Part shown: piece by piece, positions 44,388 to 53,242 of the stretch
Layout of the letters: every line of letters begins with the position of its first letter
Position numbering within the stretch: the first letter of the stretch is position 1
Assembly (NCBI GenBank): GCA_039931775.1
Contig: JBDTRG010000183.1
Span: forward strand, 1-64,000
Direction of reading: 5' to 3'
DNA length: 64,000 nucleotides
Origin: CAIWHR01 sp039931775
GTDB taxonomy: Bacteria; Pseudomonadota; Gammaproteobacteria; Burkholderiales; Casimicrobiaceae
The notes under the pieces: model-generated
The model's database searches: none
Told to the model about the DNA's origin: nothing
What the model saw: the letters and a program-made list of their open reading frames with translations, nothing else
Translations under genes and position numbers: made by a program

Positions 44388-44942
44388 CTAGCTTTGCGTC
44401 GTGAACGTGTCCGTCCAGGCGCCGCCACCCTGATAGGTGTCCGGGAACTGGCCGTAGGTCACGACGGAATTGCCGTACCACGGGTCGCCGATGCTGAGGC
44501 GCTGGTTGGAGTATCCGTACACGGCGACGAAATGGCCGCCCCCACCGTTCCAGCCGATACGCAGGCACAGGGGCCGGCATTGAAGAATCTGGTTCCTGAT
44601 CTTCGTCATCGTCGCTTTGCCGGCGGTTATCCCATCGAGATTGCCGACGATTTGCAGCGCCAGATCGAGAAACCACGGCTGGTTGCACTGGGCCGTGTTG
44701 CCGTTCTGACAGCACGTGGTCTGACCCATCGCGGCATTCGCGACGGCGCATTGCGTCTGGCCGCTTGCCGGATCGTAGTAGAGGTTGACCGAAACCGACA
44801 CGGCCGCCCAGCACCATTGGGTCTGCTGCTGGGGCTGCATCGTGAAGGCGATCGGATTGCCGCACGAGCCGCCCGCGCCGCCGCCGGCGCTGAGCGATTG
44901 CAGTTTCAACGAGCGCGGCAATGAACGTTTCTTGGCTCGCAT
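44388..44942 (-). CDS. Papain-like cysteine protease (C70/AvrRpt2-like)
   Basis: A 184-aa protein from the ATG at 44942 (the frame extends further upstream without support). The catalytic Cys is in QQQTQWCWAAVSVS, the His in GGGHFVAVYGYS, and a DPW follows, where the third residue is expected; this matches the C70/PF12385 papain-like group. An N-terminal basic segment of about 18 residues (MRAKKRSLPRSLKLQ) then a Gly-rich stretch could be a leader or propeptide rather than a classical signal. Further cysteines (TTCCQN) may form disulfides. Relatives include type III effectors and peptide-processing proteases. The role here is unknown. Confidence 0.8.
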   Translation of the reverse strand: MRAKKRSLPRSLKLQSLSAGGGAGGSCGNPIAFTMQPQQQTQWCWAAVSVSVNLYYDPASGQTQCAVANAAMGQTTCCQNGNTAQCNQPWFLDLALQIVGNLDGITAGKATMTKIRNQILQCRPLCLRIGWNGGGGHFVAVYGYSNQRLSIGDPWYGNSVVTYGQFPDTYQGGGAWTDTFTTQS

Positions 44943-45304
44943 GTCTACCCCTCCGCCATCGTGCCGTGCGATGAAGATCCGCGCGACGATTCTAGCAACC
45001 CAGGAGGCACGCGATCGACGGTCCGCGAAGGCCAACCGATCCGCGGTGGACCGCACCCGATGCGCGGCATGGAGCGCCGCAACACGGGATCACCTGCACC
45101 CTCGCTTCGCTACCCGCGGCATCCGCCGTTGGGACCGAGGAGGCCGAAATTCGAACGTGGACGAAATCGCGGCGTGGGGTCACGAGCCTATAGGGGCAGA
45201 TGCGAATGCGTGCCGAGCAGGATCGAAGGCACAGCGCCGCTTGCGCTAGTCGCGTAAAATTCGTCGACAGCGGGTGCGTTCGGCCCGCGCTCGTTGATCA
45301 CCCC
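44943..45304. other. 360-bp divergent intergenic region
   Basis: It lies between the minus-strand protease gene and the plus-strand HtrA-like gene and must hold both promoters. Open frames here lack motifs. The frame of the downstream gene is open back to an ATG at 45200, so its N-terminus could be up to 35 residues longer. Confidence 0.4.
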
Positions 45305-46279
45305 GTGTCCGATTCCACTCGTTGGTCGTTCCCGCCTGCTTCGCAGCCCGCGCAAAGCGAGGTCGCGTTCGATCTCAAGACGACGTTCGACGCGGTGGTA
45401 GCCCTGCGCGCCGAAGTGCCCGACGACGCGTTCACCGCGTCGATACTCGGCACCGAGCGTCTCGGCAACGGTGTCGTGATCCGTGACGACGGCCTGACCT
45501 TGACGATTGGCTATCTGATCACCGAGGCGTCGTCGGTCTGGCTCACCGGAAACGATGGTTCGGTCGTGCAGGGGTACCCGCTCGCCTACGACTTCACGAC
45601 GGGCTTCGGCCTCGTCCAGCCGCTCGGTCGCCCGCGCTGGCCCGTCCTTTCGCGCGGGTCCGCCGCGTCGGTCGCGCAGGACGACGATGTCTTCGTCATC
45701 GGCCACGGCGGACGCGCGCACGCGCTGAAGGCGACGGTCTTCGCGAAGCGGGAGTTCGCCGGTTTCTGGGAATACCTGCTCGACGAGGCGCTGTTCACGA
45801 CGCCGCCGCATCCGGAATGGAGCGGCACGGCCCTCGTCGACGAGGATGGCCGCCTCGTCGGCATCGGCTCGCTGCTGCTGCAGGAAAAATCCGGTGACGA
45901 GACCGTCGACGGCAACATGTTCGTGCCGATCGATCTCCTCGAGCCGATCCTCGGCGACCTCCTCCTCACCGGACGCTCGGCGCTGCCGTCGCGGCCGTGG
46001 CTCGGCATGTACACGGCCGACGCGCAAGGGCGGCTCGTCGTGAACGAACTCGCGAGCGGCGGACCGGCCGAGCGCGCCGGTGTCGCGTCGGGCGATCTCG
46101 TCGTCGCCGTCGCCGGCGAGCGGGTCGCGAGCCTTGCCGATCTGTTCCGCCAGATCTGGAAGCAGGGCCCTGCCGGCACCGACATCCCGCTGACGCTTGC
46201 CCGGAACGGTGCGCCACTGCATTTGAAGGTGCATTCGGCGGACCGCTACGACGTCCTCAAGAAGCCGAGCTTGCAGTGA
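45305..46279 (+). CDS. HtrA/DegP-like protein with PDZ domain and degenerate catalytic triad
   Basis: A 324-aa protein from the GTG at 45305, where family-like sequence begins; an ATG at 45200 is the alternative. The trypsin-like domain aligns as LGNGVVIRDDGLTLTIGYLI, YDFTTGFGLVQ and HPEWSGTALVDEDGRLVG. The HtrA catalytic His (TNNHVV) is Tyr70, and the Asp (SDIALI) is Gly; only the Ser in WSG remains. A PDZ domain follows (about 225-315, LASGGPAERAGVASGDLVVAVAGERV). No signal peptide is evident. Peptidase activity is doubtful; it may act as a peptide-binding or scaffold protein. Confidence 0.82.
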   Translation: MSDSTRWSFPPASQPAQSEVAFDLKTTFDAVVALRAEVPDDAFTASILGTERLGNGVVIRDDGLTLTIGYLITEASSVWLTGNDGSVVQGYPLAYDFTTGFGLVQPLGRPRWPVLSRGSAASVAQDDDVFVIGHGGRAHALKATVFAKREFAGFWEYLLDEALFTTPPHPEWSGTALVDEDGRLVGIGSLLLQEKSGDETVDGNMFVPIDLLEPILGDLLLTGRSALPSRPWLGMYTADAQGRLVVNELASGGPAERAGVASGDLVVAVAGERVASLADLFRQIWKQGPAGTDIPLTLARNGAPLHLKVHSADRYDVLKKPSLQ

Positions 46280-46374
46280 CGGGTGCCGCGGGCAGCGCGA
46301 CGCCGTTGCGGTAAGCTTGGCGCTCCGCTGCCGCGCCAACGCGGCAGCGCATCCGTTTCCACTCGGAGACTTTC

Positions 46375-47442
46375 ATGAAGCTCACCCGCATGTTCCTCGC
46401 CGCCGGCCTCGTCGCCTTCGGCCTCGTCGCGTCCGCACTCGCTCAGGACAACAAGCTACGCCTCATCACCTGGGCCGACTACGTGCCCGCCGACGTGCTC
46501 GCCCAGTTCAAGAAGGAGACGGGCATCGACGTCGAGATCACGCTGTCAAACAACGAGGAGATGATCTCGAAGCTCCGCGCCACCGGCGGCGCCGGATTCG
46601 ATCTCGCCCAGCCGTCACAGGATCGAATCGTCGGTCCGCAGCAGGAATTCGGCATCTACAAGCCGATGGACATGACGAAGGTCAAGGCCGATCTCTTCAT
46701 CCCGTCGATGCTCGACGCGACCAAGAAGAACACGACGCTCAAGGGCCAGGTGTTCGGGTTGCCGCACATCTGGGGTACCGACGGGCTGGTCGTCAACACC
46801 AAGCTCGCGCAAATGACCGACTACACCGACCTGTGCGATGCGAAGTACAAGGGCAAGACCAGCATGCGGCTGAAGCGGCCGACGCTGCTCGCCTTCGCGT
46901 TCGCGAGCGGCAAGAATCCCTTCGCGCTGTACAACGACCCCAAGGCTTATGCGGCACTGATGGACGATGTGGGCAAGAAGCTCGCCGCGTGCAAGGGCAA
47001 CATCAAGTTCTTCTGGGACAACAAGGACCAGCTCCTGAACGGCGTGCGCTCCGGTGAGATCGTGGGCGCGATGATGTGGGACACCGGCGGCTGGAAGCTG
47101 AACGGCGAGAATCCAGAGATCCAGTACATCGCGCCGAAATCGGGCGCGCTGGGCTGGATCGACACGTTTGCGATTCCGGCGAAGGGCCGCAACGACGCGG
47201 CCGCCTACGCGTGGATCAACTTCAACCTGCGGCCCGAGATCGCCGCGAAGGTCGCCGCCTCCGCCGGCAACTTCACCGCGAGCAAAGGCGCCGACCAGCT
47301 GATGGGTGCCAAGCTCAAGGCGCAGTTCGCGAAGAGCTTCCCCGAAGCCGCGCTGAAGAACGTCAAATGGTATCCGGCGGTCCCGCCCGGAATCGAGGAC
47401 ATCGAGGGCAAGGTGCTCGACCGCGTAAAGGCGGCAAGCTAG
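46375..47442 (+). CDS. Polyamine-type ABC transporter substrate-binding protein (PotD/PotF-like)
   Basis: A 355-aa periplasmic receptor with signal peptide ending ASALAQD. Features: LRLITWADYVPADVLAQFKKETGIDVEIT, AGFDLAQPSQDRIVGPQ, GLPHIWGTDGLVVNT and GAMMWDTGGWKLN, as in PotD-like receptors. It is the first gene of a four-gene transporter. Conserved acidic residues for polyamine binding were not checked, so another cationic or amine ligand is possible. Confidence 0.9.
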   Translation: MKLTRMFLAAGLVAFGLVASALAQDNKLRLITWADYVPADVLAQFKKETGIDVEITLSNNEEMISKLRATGGAGFDLAQPSQDRIVGPQQEFGIYKPMDMTKVKADLFIPSMLDATKKNTTLKGQVFGLPHIWGTDGLVVNTKLAQMTDYTDLCDAKYKGKTSMRLKRPTLLAFAFASGKNPFALYNDPKAYAALMDDVGKKLAACKGNIKFFWDNKDQLLNGVRSGEIVGAMMWDTGGWKLNGENPEIQYIAPKSGALGWIDTFAIPAKGRNDAAAYAWINFNLRPEIAAKVAASAGNFTASKGADQLMGAKLKAQFAKSFPEAALKNVKWYPAVPPGIEDIEGKVLDRVKAAS

Positions 47443-48549
47443 TTGTCGCAGCAGGATCTCGAGGTCGACGGCGTCACCAGGCGTTACGGCGCGCACGTGG
47501 CCGTCGACGCGCTGTCCCTCGCGGTCGCGCACGGCAGCTTCTTCTCGATCCTGGGTCCGTCGGGCTGCGGCAAGACGACGCTGCTGCGCATCGTCGCCGG
47601 GTTTCTCGCGCCCGACGAAGGCGACGTCCGTATCGGCGGTCGCTCGATGCGCGGTGTGGCACCGAACCGCCGGCCGGTCAACATGGTTTTCCAGCATCTC
47701 GCGCTGTTTCCGATGATGACCGTCGGGGAGAACGTCGGTTACGGCCTCGCGCGCCGCGGCGTCGCGCGCACCGAAATCGCGGGCCGCGTCGACGCCATGC
47801 TGAAGCGGGTGGGTCTTCCCGGGGCACAGGGCAAGCGCGTCGACCAGCTCTCCGGCGGGCAGAAGCAGCGCGTCGCGATCGCGCGGAGCCTCGTGCTGGA
47901 GCCGACGCTCCTGCTGCTCGACGAGCCGCTGGGCGCGCTCGATTTGAAGCTGCGCGAGCACATGAAGATCGAGCTGAAGCAATTGCAGGCGGATTTCGGC
48001 ACCACGTTCGTCTACATCACGCACGACCAGTCCGAGGCGCTGGTGCTCTCGGATCACGTCGCCGTGATGAACGCCGGCCGCTTCGAGCAAGTGGGGACGC
48101 CGCAGGAGCTCTACTACCAGCCCGCGACGCCGTTCGTCGCCGGCTTCGTCGGCAGCAACAACCGGGTTGCCGGCAGGGCGACGCGCATCGAAGGCGAGGT
48201 GGTGGAGCTCGTCACGGCCGACGGTCTCGTCGTGCGCGCGCGGGCGAGCGGCGCGATCGCCGAACGGGACGCGGTCGAGGCGTTCGTGCGACCCGAGGTC
48301 GTCGACCTCGCGCGCGACGCATCGGAATTGCCGGCGGCGACGCAGCGCTTCTCCGGTCGCGTGCAGAGCCTGCTCTTCGATGGCGCCAATTCGGCGGTGC
48401 TCGTCCGCGAGCAGAAAACGCAGGCCGAGATTCGGATTGCGTTGCCGCAGACCGGGCGCTTCGCCGATCTCGGCGCCGACGAAACGATTGCGTTCGGCTT
48501 CGATGCGCGGCGTGCCGTCTGCTTCCGCTCCGCCGGTCATGGCGGATAG
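47443..48549 (+). CDS. ABC transporter ATPase, PotA-like
   Basis: A 368-aa ATPase starting at TTG directly after the receptor stop codon. Walker A GPSGCGKTT, signature LSGGQKQRVAIARSL, Walker B LLLLDEPLGALD, H-loop ITHD, and a C-terminal TOBE domain (about 285-355). It energises uptake through the two permeases. It overlaps the next gene by 11 bases. Confidence 0.93.
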   Translation: MSQQDLEVDGVTRRYGAHVAVDALSLAVAHGSFFSILGPSGCGKTTLLRIVAGFLAPDEGDVRIGGRSMRGVAPNRRPVNMVFQHLALFPMMTVGENVGYGLARRGVARTEIAGRVDAMLKRVGLPGAQGKRVDQLSGGQKQRVAIARSLVLEPTLLLLDEPLGALDLKLREHMKIELKQLQADFGTTFVYITHDQSEALVLSDHVAVMNAGRFEQVGTPQELYYQPATPFVAGFVGSNNRVAGRATRIEGEVVELVTADGLVVRARASGAIAERDAVEAFVRPEVVDLARDASELPAATQRFSGRVQSLLFDGANSAVLVREQKTQAEIRIALPQTGRFADLGADETIAFGFDARRAVCFRSAGHGG

Positions 48550-49444
48550 CGCGCCCACCGCCGACGAATCGAGCCTGACCGGCCGCCGGCGCGCGCAACT
48601 GCTGTTGCTGCTGCTGATGGCGCCTGCGGCCGTTTGGCTGGTGGGCCTAATCGTGCTCCCGCATCTGGAGCTCGCCGTGCTGTCGCTGCGCATGCGGATC
48701 GCGCCGCGCGTCTACGAGCTCGGCTTGGGCCAGTACCGGACGTTCATCGACGAGCCGCTGTACTGGCACACGTTCGTGCGCACGGCCGGCATGTCGATCC
48801 TCGCCACCGCCTGCACGCTGGCGATCGCGTTCCCGGTGGCCTGGTACATCGCCAAGATCGCGCGCGGCCGCGCGAAGTCGGTTCTGTTCATCCTCTGCCT
48901 GATCCCGTTCTGGGTGAGCGAGACCGTGCGCACACTGGGGTGGATGATCCTGCTGCGCGAATCGGGCGTGCTGCCGCGACTACTGGTCGAGCTCGGCATT
49001 ACAGCCGTCCCGGTCGAGATGCTCTACCACGACGCGACGATCCTGGTGGGGCTCGTCTACACGTCGATGCTGTTCATGGTTGTGCCGTTGGTGAGCGCGC
49101 TCGAGAGCCTCGACGATTCGCTGATCGAGGCGGCCTACGATCTCGGCGGCAGCGGCTGGTCGATCCTGAGGCAGATCGTCGTTCCGCACGCGGCGCCTGG
49201 CATCGCCGCCGGGTCGATCGTCGTGTTCATGCTGGCGCTCGGCAATTACCTGACGCCGACGCTGCTCGGCGGCAAGAACTCGCTGTGGTTCACCGAGCAG
49301 ATCTACGCGCAATTCATAACGCGGTTCAACTGGGAGCAGGGGGCGGCGTTCGGCTTCCTGCTGCTCGTGCTTTCCACGGCGATCGTCTGGTTCGGGTTGA
49401 AGGTGACCGGCCAGCGCTTCGGCGATGTGATGAGGCGCTCATGA
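48539..49444 (+). CDS. ABC transporter permease, PotB-like
   Basis: A 301-aa membrane protein with six predicted helices; it starts at ATG 48539, inside the end of the ATPase gene. The ATPase-coupling EAA loop reads LIEAAYDLGGSGWSILRQIVVPHAAPG. It is the first permease of the heterodimer. Its stop overlaps the next start by ATGA. Confidence 0.92.
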   Translation: MADSAPTADESSLTGRRRAQLLLLLLMAPAAVWLVGLIVLPHLELAVLSLRMRIAPRVYELGLGQYRTFIDEPLYWHTFVRTAGMSILATACTLAIAFPVAWYIAKIARGRAKSVLFILCLIPFWVSETVRTLGWMILLRESGVLPRLLVELGITAVPVEMLYHDATILVGLVYTSMLFMVVPLVSALESLDDSLIEAAYDLGGSGWSILRQIVVPHAAPGIAAGSIVVFMLALGNYLTPTLLGGKNSLWFTEQIYAQFITRFNWEQGAAFGFLLLVLSTAIVWFGLKVTGQRFGDVMRRS

Positions 49445-50307
49445 TCCCGTCGCTGCCGCGGTCGGCCGCATCGCGTCTCGCGATGGGCAGCTACGTCGCG
49501 GCGTTTTTCGTTTTCCTGTTCGTGCCGCTCGTCATCGTCGCCGTCTTCGCATTCAACGATGCGACCTACCCGGCACCGCCGTGGCGGGGATTCACGCTCG
49601 ACTGGTTCCTCGGCGATGCCGCGCGGCACCGCACCGGGCTCTTCGCCGACGGCCCGTTGCTGAAGAGCGTGGCGACGAGCGTTCTGGTCGCGTGCTGGGT
49701 GACCGTGCTGTCGGTCGCTGTCGGCACGGCCAACGCGTTCCTGCTCGAACGCGTCGATTTTCGCGGCAAGACGGCACTTTCGATGATGATGCTGGCGCCG
49801 CTGGTGATCCCCGGCGTGATCCTCGGCATCTCGATTCTCGCGTTCGCGAGCCGTCTCGCGCAATTCGCCGACGACGTCTGGGGACTCGAGCTCGACTTCC
49901 TGCGGCCCGGGCTGCCGCTGGTCGTCGCCGGGCAGTTTTCGTATATTGTTTCGATCGCGACACTGACGATCGCGGCCCGATTGAAGCGCTTCGACGCCAC
50001 GCTCGAGGAGGCGGCGTTCAACCTGGGGGCGTCGCGGTCAGCCGCGCTGTGGACCGTGACGATGCCCTACCTGAAGCCGGCGCTGATCGGTGCTGCCGCG
50101 ATCTCGTTCCTGATGTCGTTCGAGAACTTCAACACGACGCTGATGCTGGTCGGCTCCGATCCGCCGCTCACCGTGATGATGTACGGCAGGATGCGCGAGG
50201 GCGCCTCCCCCGTTCTGAACGCGGTGAGCCTGTTTCTGATGGCGGCCTCGGCGGCAATCGCGCTTTCGCTGATGCGACGGTCCGAACGCCCGTCGGATGC
50301 CCGATAG
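49441..50307 (+). CDS. ABC transporter permease, PotC-like
   Basis: A 288-aa membrane protein with six predicted helices. The EAA loop is LEEAAFNLGASRSAALWTVTMPYLKP. It is translationally coupled to the PotB-like gene by ATGA. It completes the receptor-ATPase-permease-permease transporter. Confidence 0.92.
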   Translation: MIPSLPRSAASRLAMGSYVAAFFVFLFVPLVIVAVFAFNDATYPAPPWRGFTLDWFLGDAARHRTGLFADGPLLKSVATSVLVACWVTVLSVAVGTANAFLLERVDFRGKTALSMMMLAPLVIPGVILGISILAFASRLAQFADDVWGLELDFLRPGLPLVVAGQFSYIVSIATLTIAARLKRFDATLEEAAFNLGASRSAALWTVTMPYLKPALIGAAAISFLMSFENFNTTLMLVGSDPPLTVMMYGRMREGASPVLNAVSLFLMAASAAIALSLMRRSERPSDAR

Positions 50308-50360
50308 TTCGAGGCGATCGCGCGCGATTGACCGTGATCGGACCCGCGAGCACGTCGAAA

Positions 50361-51305
50361 ATGAAGCCCGACCGGAGAATTTGGCCATTTGTCCCCGCGC
50401 TGCTGCTGGCGCTCCTTCCGCCCGCCGCGCTTTGGCAGACCATCAATGTGCTGTGGTACACGTACGCGCACCCGACCTCCATCTACCGGCAGACGATCCG
50501 GAAGCTCGCCGATGTCGTCCATACGCTCCCGGAGAGCACCGGTCTCTCATGGAAGCTCACGTTCTTCGGGCCCGATTCGCCGACACCCGCGTTCGGCGAC
50601 TACAACGTGCTGGTGATCCACAGCGGGGAGACGGGATTCACCGGACCCCACGCACCGAACCTTCCCAAGCAACCGAACGCGGCGGCCGACTTCAAGGGCA
50701 CCCTGAAGAACAAGGCGCGGATCATGGCGGCGCGCGGCTAGCGCACGTTCATCACGGGATCGGATGCCGACGTGCACATGATCAACGGCGAAACGGGCAA
50801 TGCGCCCCAGTCGGCTGCGGGGTCGCCGCGGCCGTGGACGTGCGATCCGGTCATCACCGGTGCAGCCTGCTGGGACGGAGCGCTCGGACATCTGGTCAAC
50901 GCCGTCAACTGGGCGGCCAGCGGGCGCGGGCTCGGTATCGTGTCGCTGGTGGCGGCCGAGTCCCCGGGATCGACGTGGCGGGGCGATCCGGAGTCGTTTC
51001 TGCGCTCCGAACTCGACGGGCGCGTCACGATCTGGGGCACCGGCGGGAAGGTCCGCGAAAACAACCCGGTCATTCCGGCGGCGACGCAGAAATACGCGTT
51101 GAACTACGGGCTGACGTCGAAGGGGCTCGGCAACTGGAAGAATTCCTTCCATGCCGGGTTCTCGCGCCCGGTTCCCGGCTATGTGTCGATCGTCGACTCG
51201 GCGCTCTATCCGAATACGAGTGTCGGAATCGCGACGGCGAAGTTCGCCGGTGCCGGGGCCAACGGCCCGGAACCGCCGGCGGCATCGCCCGCGCTGTTGA
51301 AATAG
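50361..51305 (+). pseudogene. Unknown exported/anchored protein gene broken by an amber codon
   Basis: One frame runs from the ATG at 50361 to TGA/TAG at 51303-51305 except for a TAG at 50739-50741. The first part (126 aa) has one N-terminal hydrophobic helix (WPFVPALLLALLPPAALW) and YNVLVIHSGETGFTGPHAP; the second part (about 187 aa) begins RTFITGSDADVHMINGETGN and ends with NSFHAGFSRPVPGYVSIVDS. No shift is needed to join them, so a single point mutation probably split the gene. I do not recognise the family. It starts 53 bases after the PotC-like gene. Confidence 0.6.
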
Positions 51306-51349
51306 CGTCGAGGCGGCGCGGCGCGCGCCACGCGCCACGCGCTCGATGT

Positions 51350-53122
51350 CTACCCCGCAGGAGCGTCGCGCGCTGCCCCACGCCAGCCCGGCAATCCCCA
51401 ATCCTGCAATAGGCGATTGAAATCGGGATCGCCGCCGAGCCAGTCGAATGATGGATCGACGCACGCGGACATCAAGAGTGGATCGTGGCGCCTTCGCGCG
51501 TCGTTCAATCGAGACAGCACCTGCGGTTTGTCGCGCATCGCGCCGGAAAGCATCGCGCGCTGGTACCAGGATGTCTGCGGGAAGCGCGCGACGCAGTCCG
51601 CCTCTATCGCGCTTGTGCCTTTCGCGTCGCCGCGCCGCCCACGCACGAAGCCCAGGCACATCCACGGAGTAGGATTGTCGGGAAGCAGCGTCGACGCCTC
51701 GGTGTACATCGCCTCGGCGGCGTCAAGCGCACCGTCCCAGAGCTCGTTGTTGCCGCTGAAAACACAGATCCGATGAGGCTCCACGCCGACCTTCCGCAGT
51801 ACCTGCAAGCCGCGCCGCGCCTCGTCATGCCTTCGGGCGTAGGCGCGGATGTTTGCATCGTTGAGGCGCGGCAGCATCGATAGCGGATCGTGCGCGCGCG
51901 CCAGCGCGATTTCGTCGAGCGCCTCGGTGAAGGCTCCGACGTATTGCAGCAACGTTGCGAGGTTCGATCGTGCGACGGTGAGGTGCGGATAACGGCGCAG
52001 CAACCCGCGCAGCTGCGCCATTGCGGGCTTCCAGTCGAGGTCGTGAATGCCGGAGATCGCCGCAAGCACCAGGGCCGGCTCCGGTAGATCCGGGTCGATT
52101 GCGAGCGCGCGCTGCGCATCCGCGCGGGCCGCTGCGTAGGTCGCCATGAACTCCCTGTCCATCATCGAACCTTGCAGGAAGCGCGCCGCTGCGAGGACGC
52201 CCCACGCTTTGGCGCACCCGGGATGCGCCGCAGCGACCCCTTCGACCACCGCCAGCGCGCTGTCGAGTTTCGGATGCGCGCGCTCGCGAACGAGCATGGT
52301 CGCGACGTCGAGCGCATCGCGTTCGTCGGGCGACAACCCGGCGAGGTCGCCGGATTCAGCGGTGGCTTCGTTGCCCTGCAGCCGGGCGGCAAACCGTGCG
52401 AACACGCGATCCGCGATCGCGTCGAGCGTAACGAACCGGTTCATCTCGCCGTCGGTGTGCGTCTCCACCCAGTGGACGCTCGCGTCGGTTGCGTTCAGCA
52501 GCCGCGCGGTCGCGCGCAATTGTCCGTCGGGCTCGATGGCGACGTGGGACTCGACGACCCACTCGACATCCAGCCGTCGGCCCACGTCGACAGACGTCGC
52601 GTTGGTCGCCTCGGCCTGAGCGACCGATTCGCGCGCGATCACCCGAGGGACGCCGAGTCGCGCGAGGCCGTCGGTGAGCCGATCGGCAAATCCCCCGCAA
52701 AGGGCGTCGTGACGAACGTCGCCGGTTGCGTTGCGCGCGCGCATGATGGCCACGCCTTGCGGACCCGGCGCGGCCGCCACGATCACGAACTCGGGTTCGT
52801 AACGGCCTTTCGGCAGCACGATGCGCAGCTTGGGTGGCTGGTTGTAGCGAGCGTAGTGCGTTTCCAGACGCTCGCGCAACCGGCGGATCGTGACGCGCAC
52901 GATCGGATCGGTCTGCGGATCGTAGGTGGCGGGATCGCGACGGAAGACTTCCAGGGCGATCGACGTTTCGCGAAAGGCCGCCGCGTCGCCGGCGATCCGC
53001 CGCTCGACAAGATAGCGCAGCAGCCGAGTGTGGCTGGGCGCGCGGCGCAGCGCGTCGCTGTCGATCAGCCGATTCAACTCTTCATCGACGAGCGTGGCGG
53101 GCGCTGGCAGCGGCGCGGACAT
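51350..53122 (-). CDS. TPR-rich protein with N-terminal winged-helix-like domain
   Basis: A 590-aa protein. The N-terminal 115 residues (LLRYLVERRIAGDAAAFRETSIALEVFRRDPATYDPQTDPIVRVTIRRLRERL, then LPKGRYEPEF) match the winged-helix-like head of a group of cytoplasmic regulators related to CadC/adenylate-cyclase-type TPR proteins. The middle (about 125-250) resembles the TolB-like domain of those proteins (VIARESVAQAEA, VVESHVAIEPDGQLRATARLLNA), and the rest is helical TPR-like repeats. There is no transmembrane helix. It probably binds DNA or partner proteins. It is divergent from the giant RHS gene, so could regulate it. Confidence 0.75.
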   Translation of the reverse strand: MSAPLPAPATLVDEELNRLIDSDALRRAPSHTRLLRYLVERRIAGDAAAFRETSIALEVFRRDPATYDPQTDPIVRVTIRRLRERLETHYARYNQPPKLRIVLPKGRYEPEFVIVAAAPGPQGVAIMRARNATGDVRHDALCGGFADRLTDGLARLGVPRVIARESVAQAEATNATSVDVGRRLDVEWVVESHVAIEPDGQLRATARLLNATDASVHWVETHTDGEMNRFVTLDAIADRVFARFAARLQGNEATAESGDLAGLSPDERDALDVATMLVRERAHPKLDSALAVVEGVAAAHPGCAKAWGVLAAARFLQGSMMDREFMATYAAARADAQRALAIDPDLPEPALVLAAISGIHDLDWKPAMAQLRGLLRRYPHLTVARSNLATLLQYVGAFTEALDEIALARAHDPLSMLPRLNDANIRAYARRHDEARRGLQVLRKVGVEPHRICVFSGNNELWDGALDAAEAMYTEASTLLPDNPTPWMCLGFVRGRRGDAKGTSAIEADCVARFPQTSWYQRAMLSGAMRDKPQVLSRLNDARRRHDPLLMSACVDPSFDWLGGDPDFNRLLQDWGLPGWRGAARDAPAG

Positions 53123-53242
53123 GGGTCAGTGTAGCCGACACCGTTTCGCGTCGGATCGGCGATGTTACATGTTGATACGTCCGTCCCCATGGTCCCGTGC
53201 GTAGATTGGCGGCGAGCCTCGAATTGCCCCCAGGAGTCTTCG

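Noticed and set aside
6748..50741. Possible amber recoding, since three genes are interrupted by TAG after a Gly codon (6748, 35010, 50739)
   Set aside because: TAG is used as the ordinary stop of many intact genes here (for example the TRAP permease, icmF and the RHS gene), and two of the three interrupted genes show other damage, so pseudogene formation is simpler.
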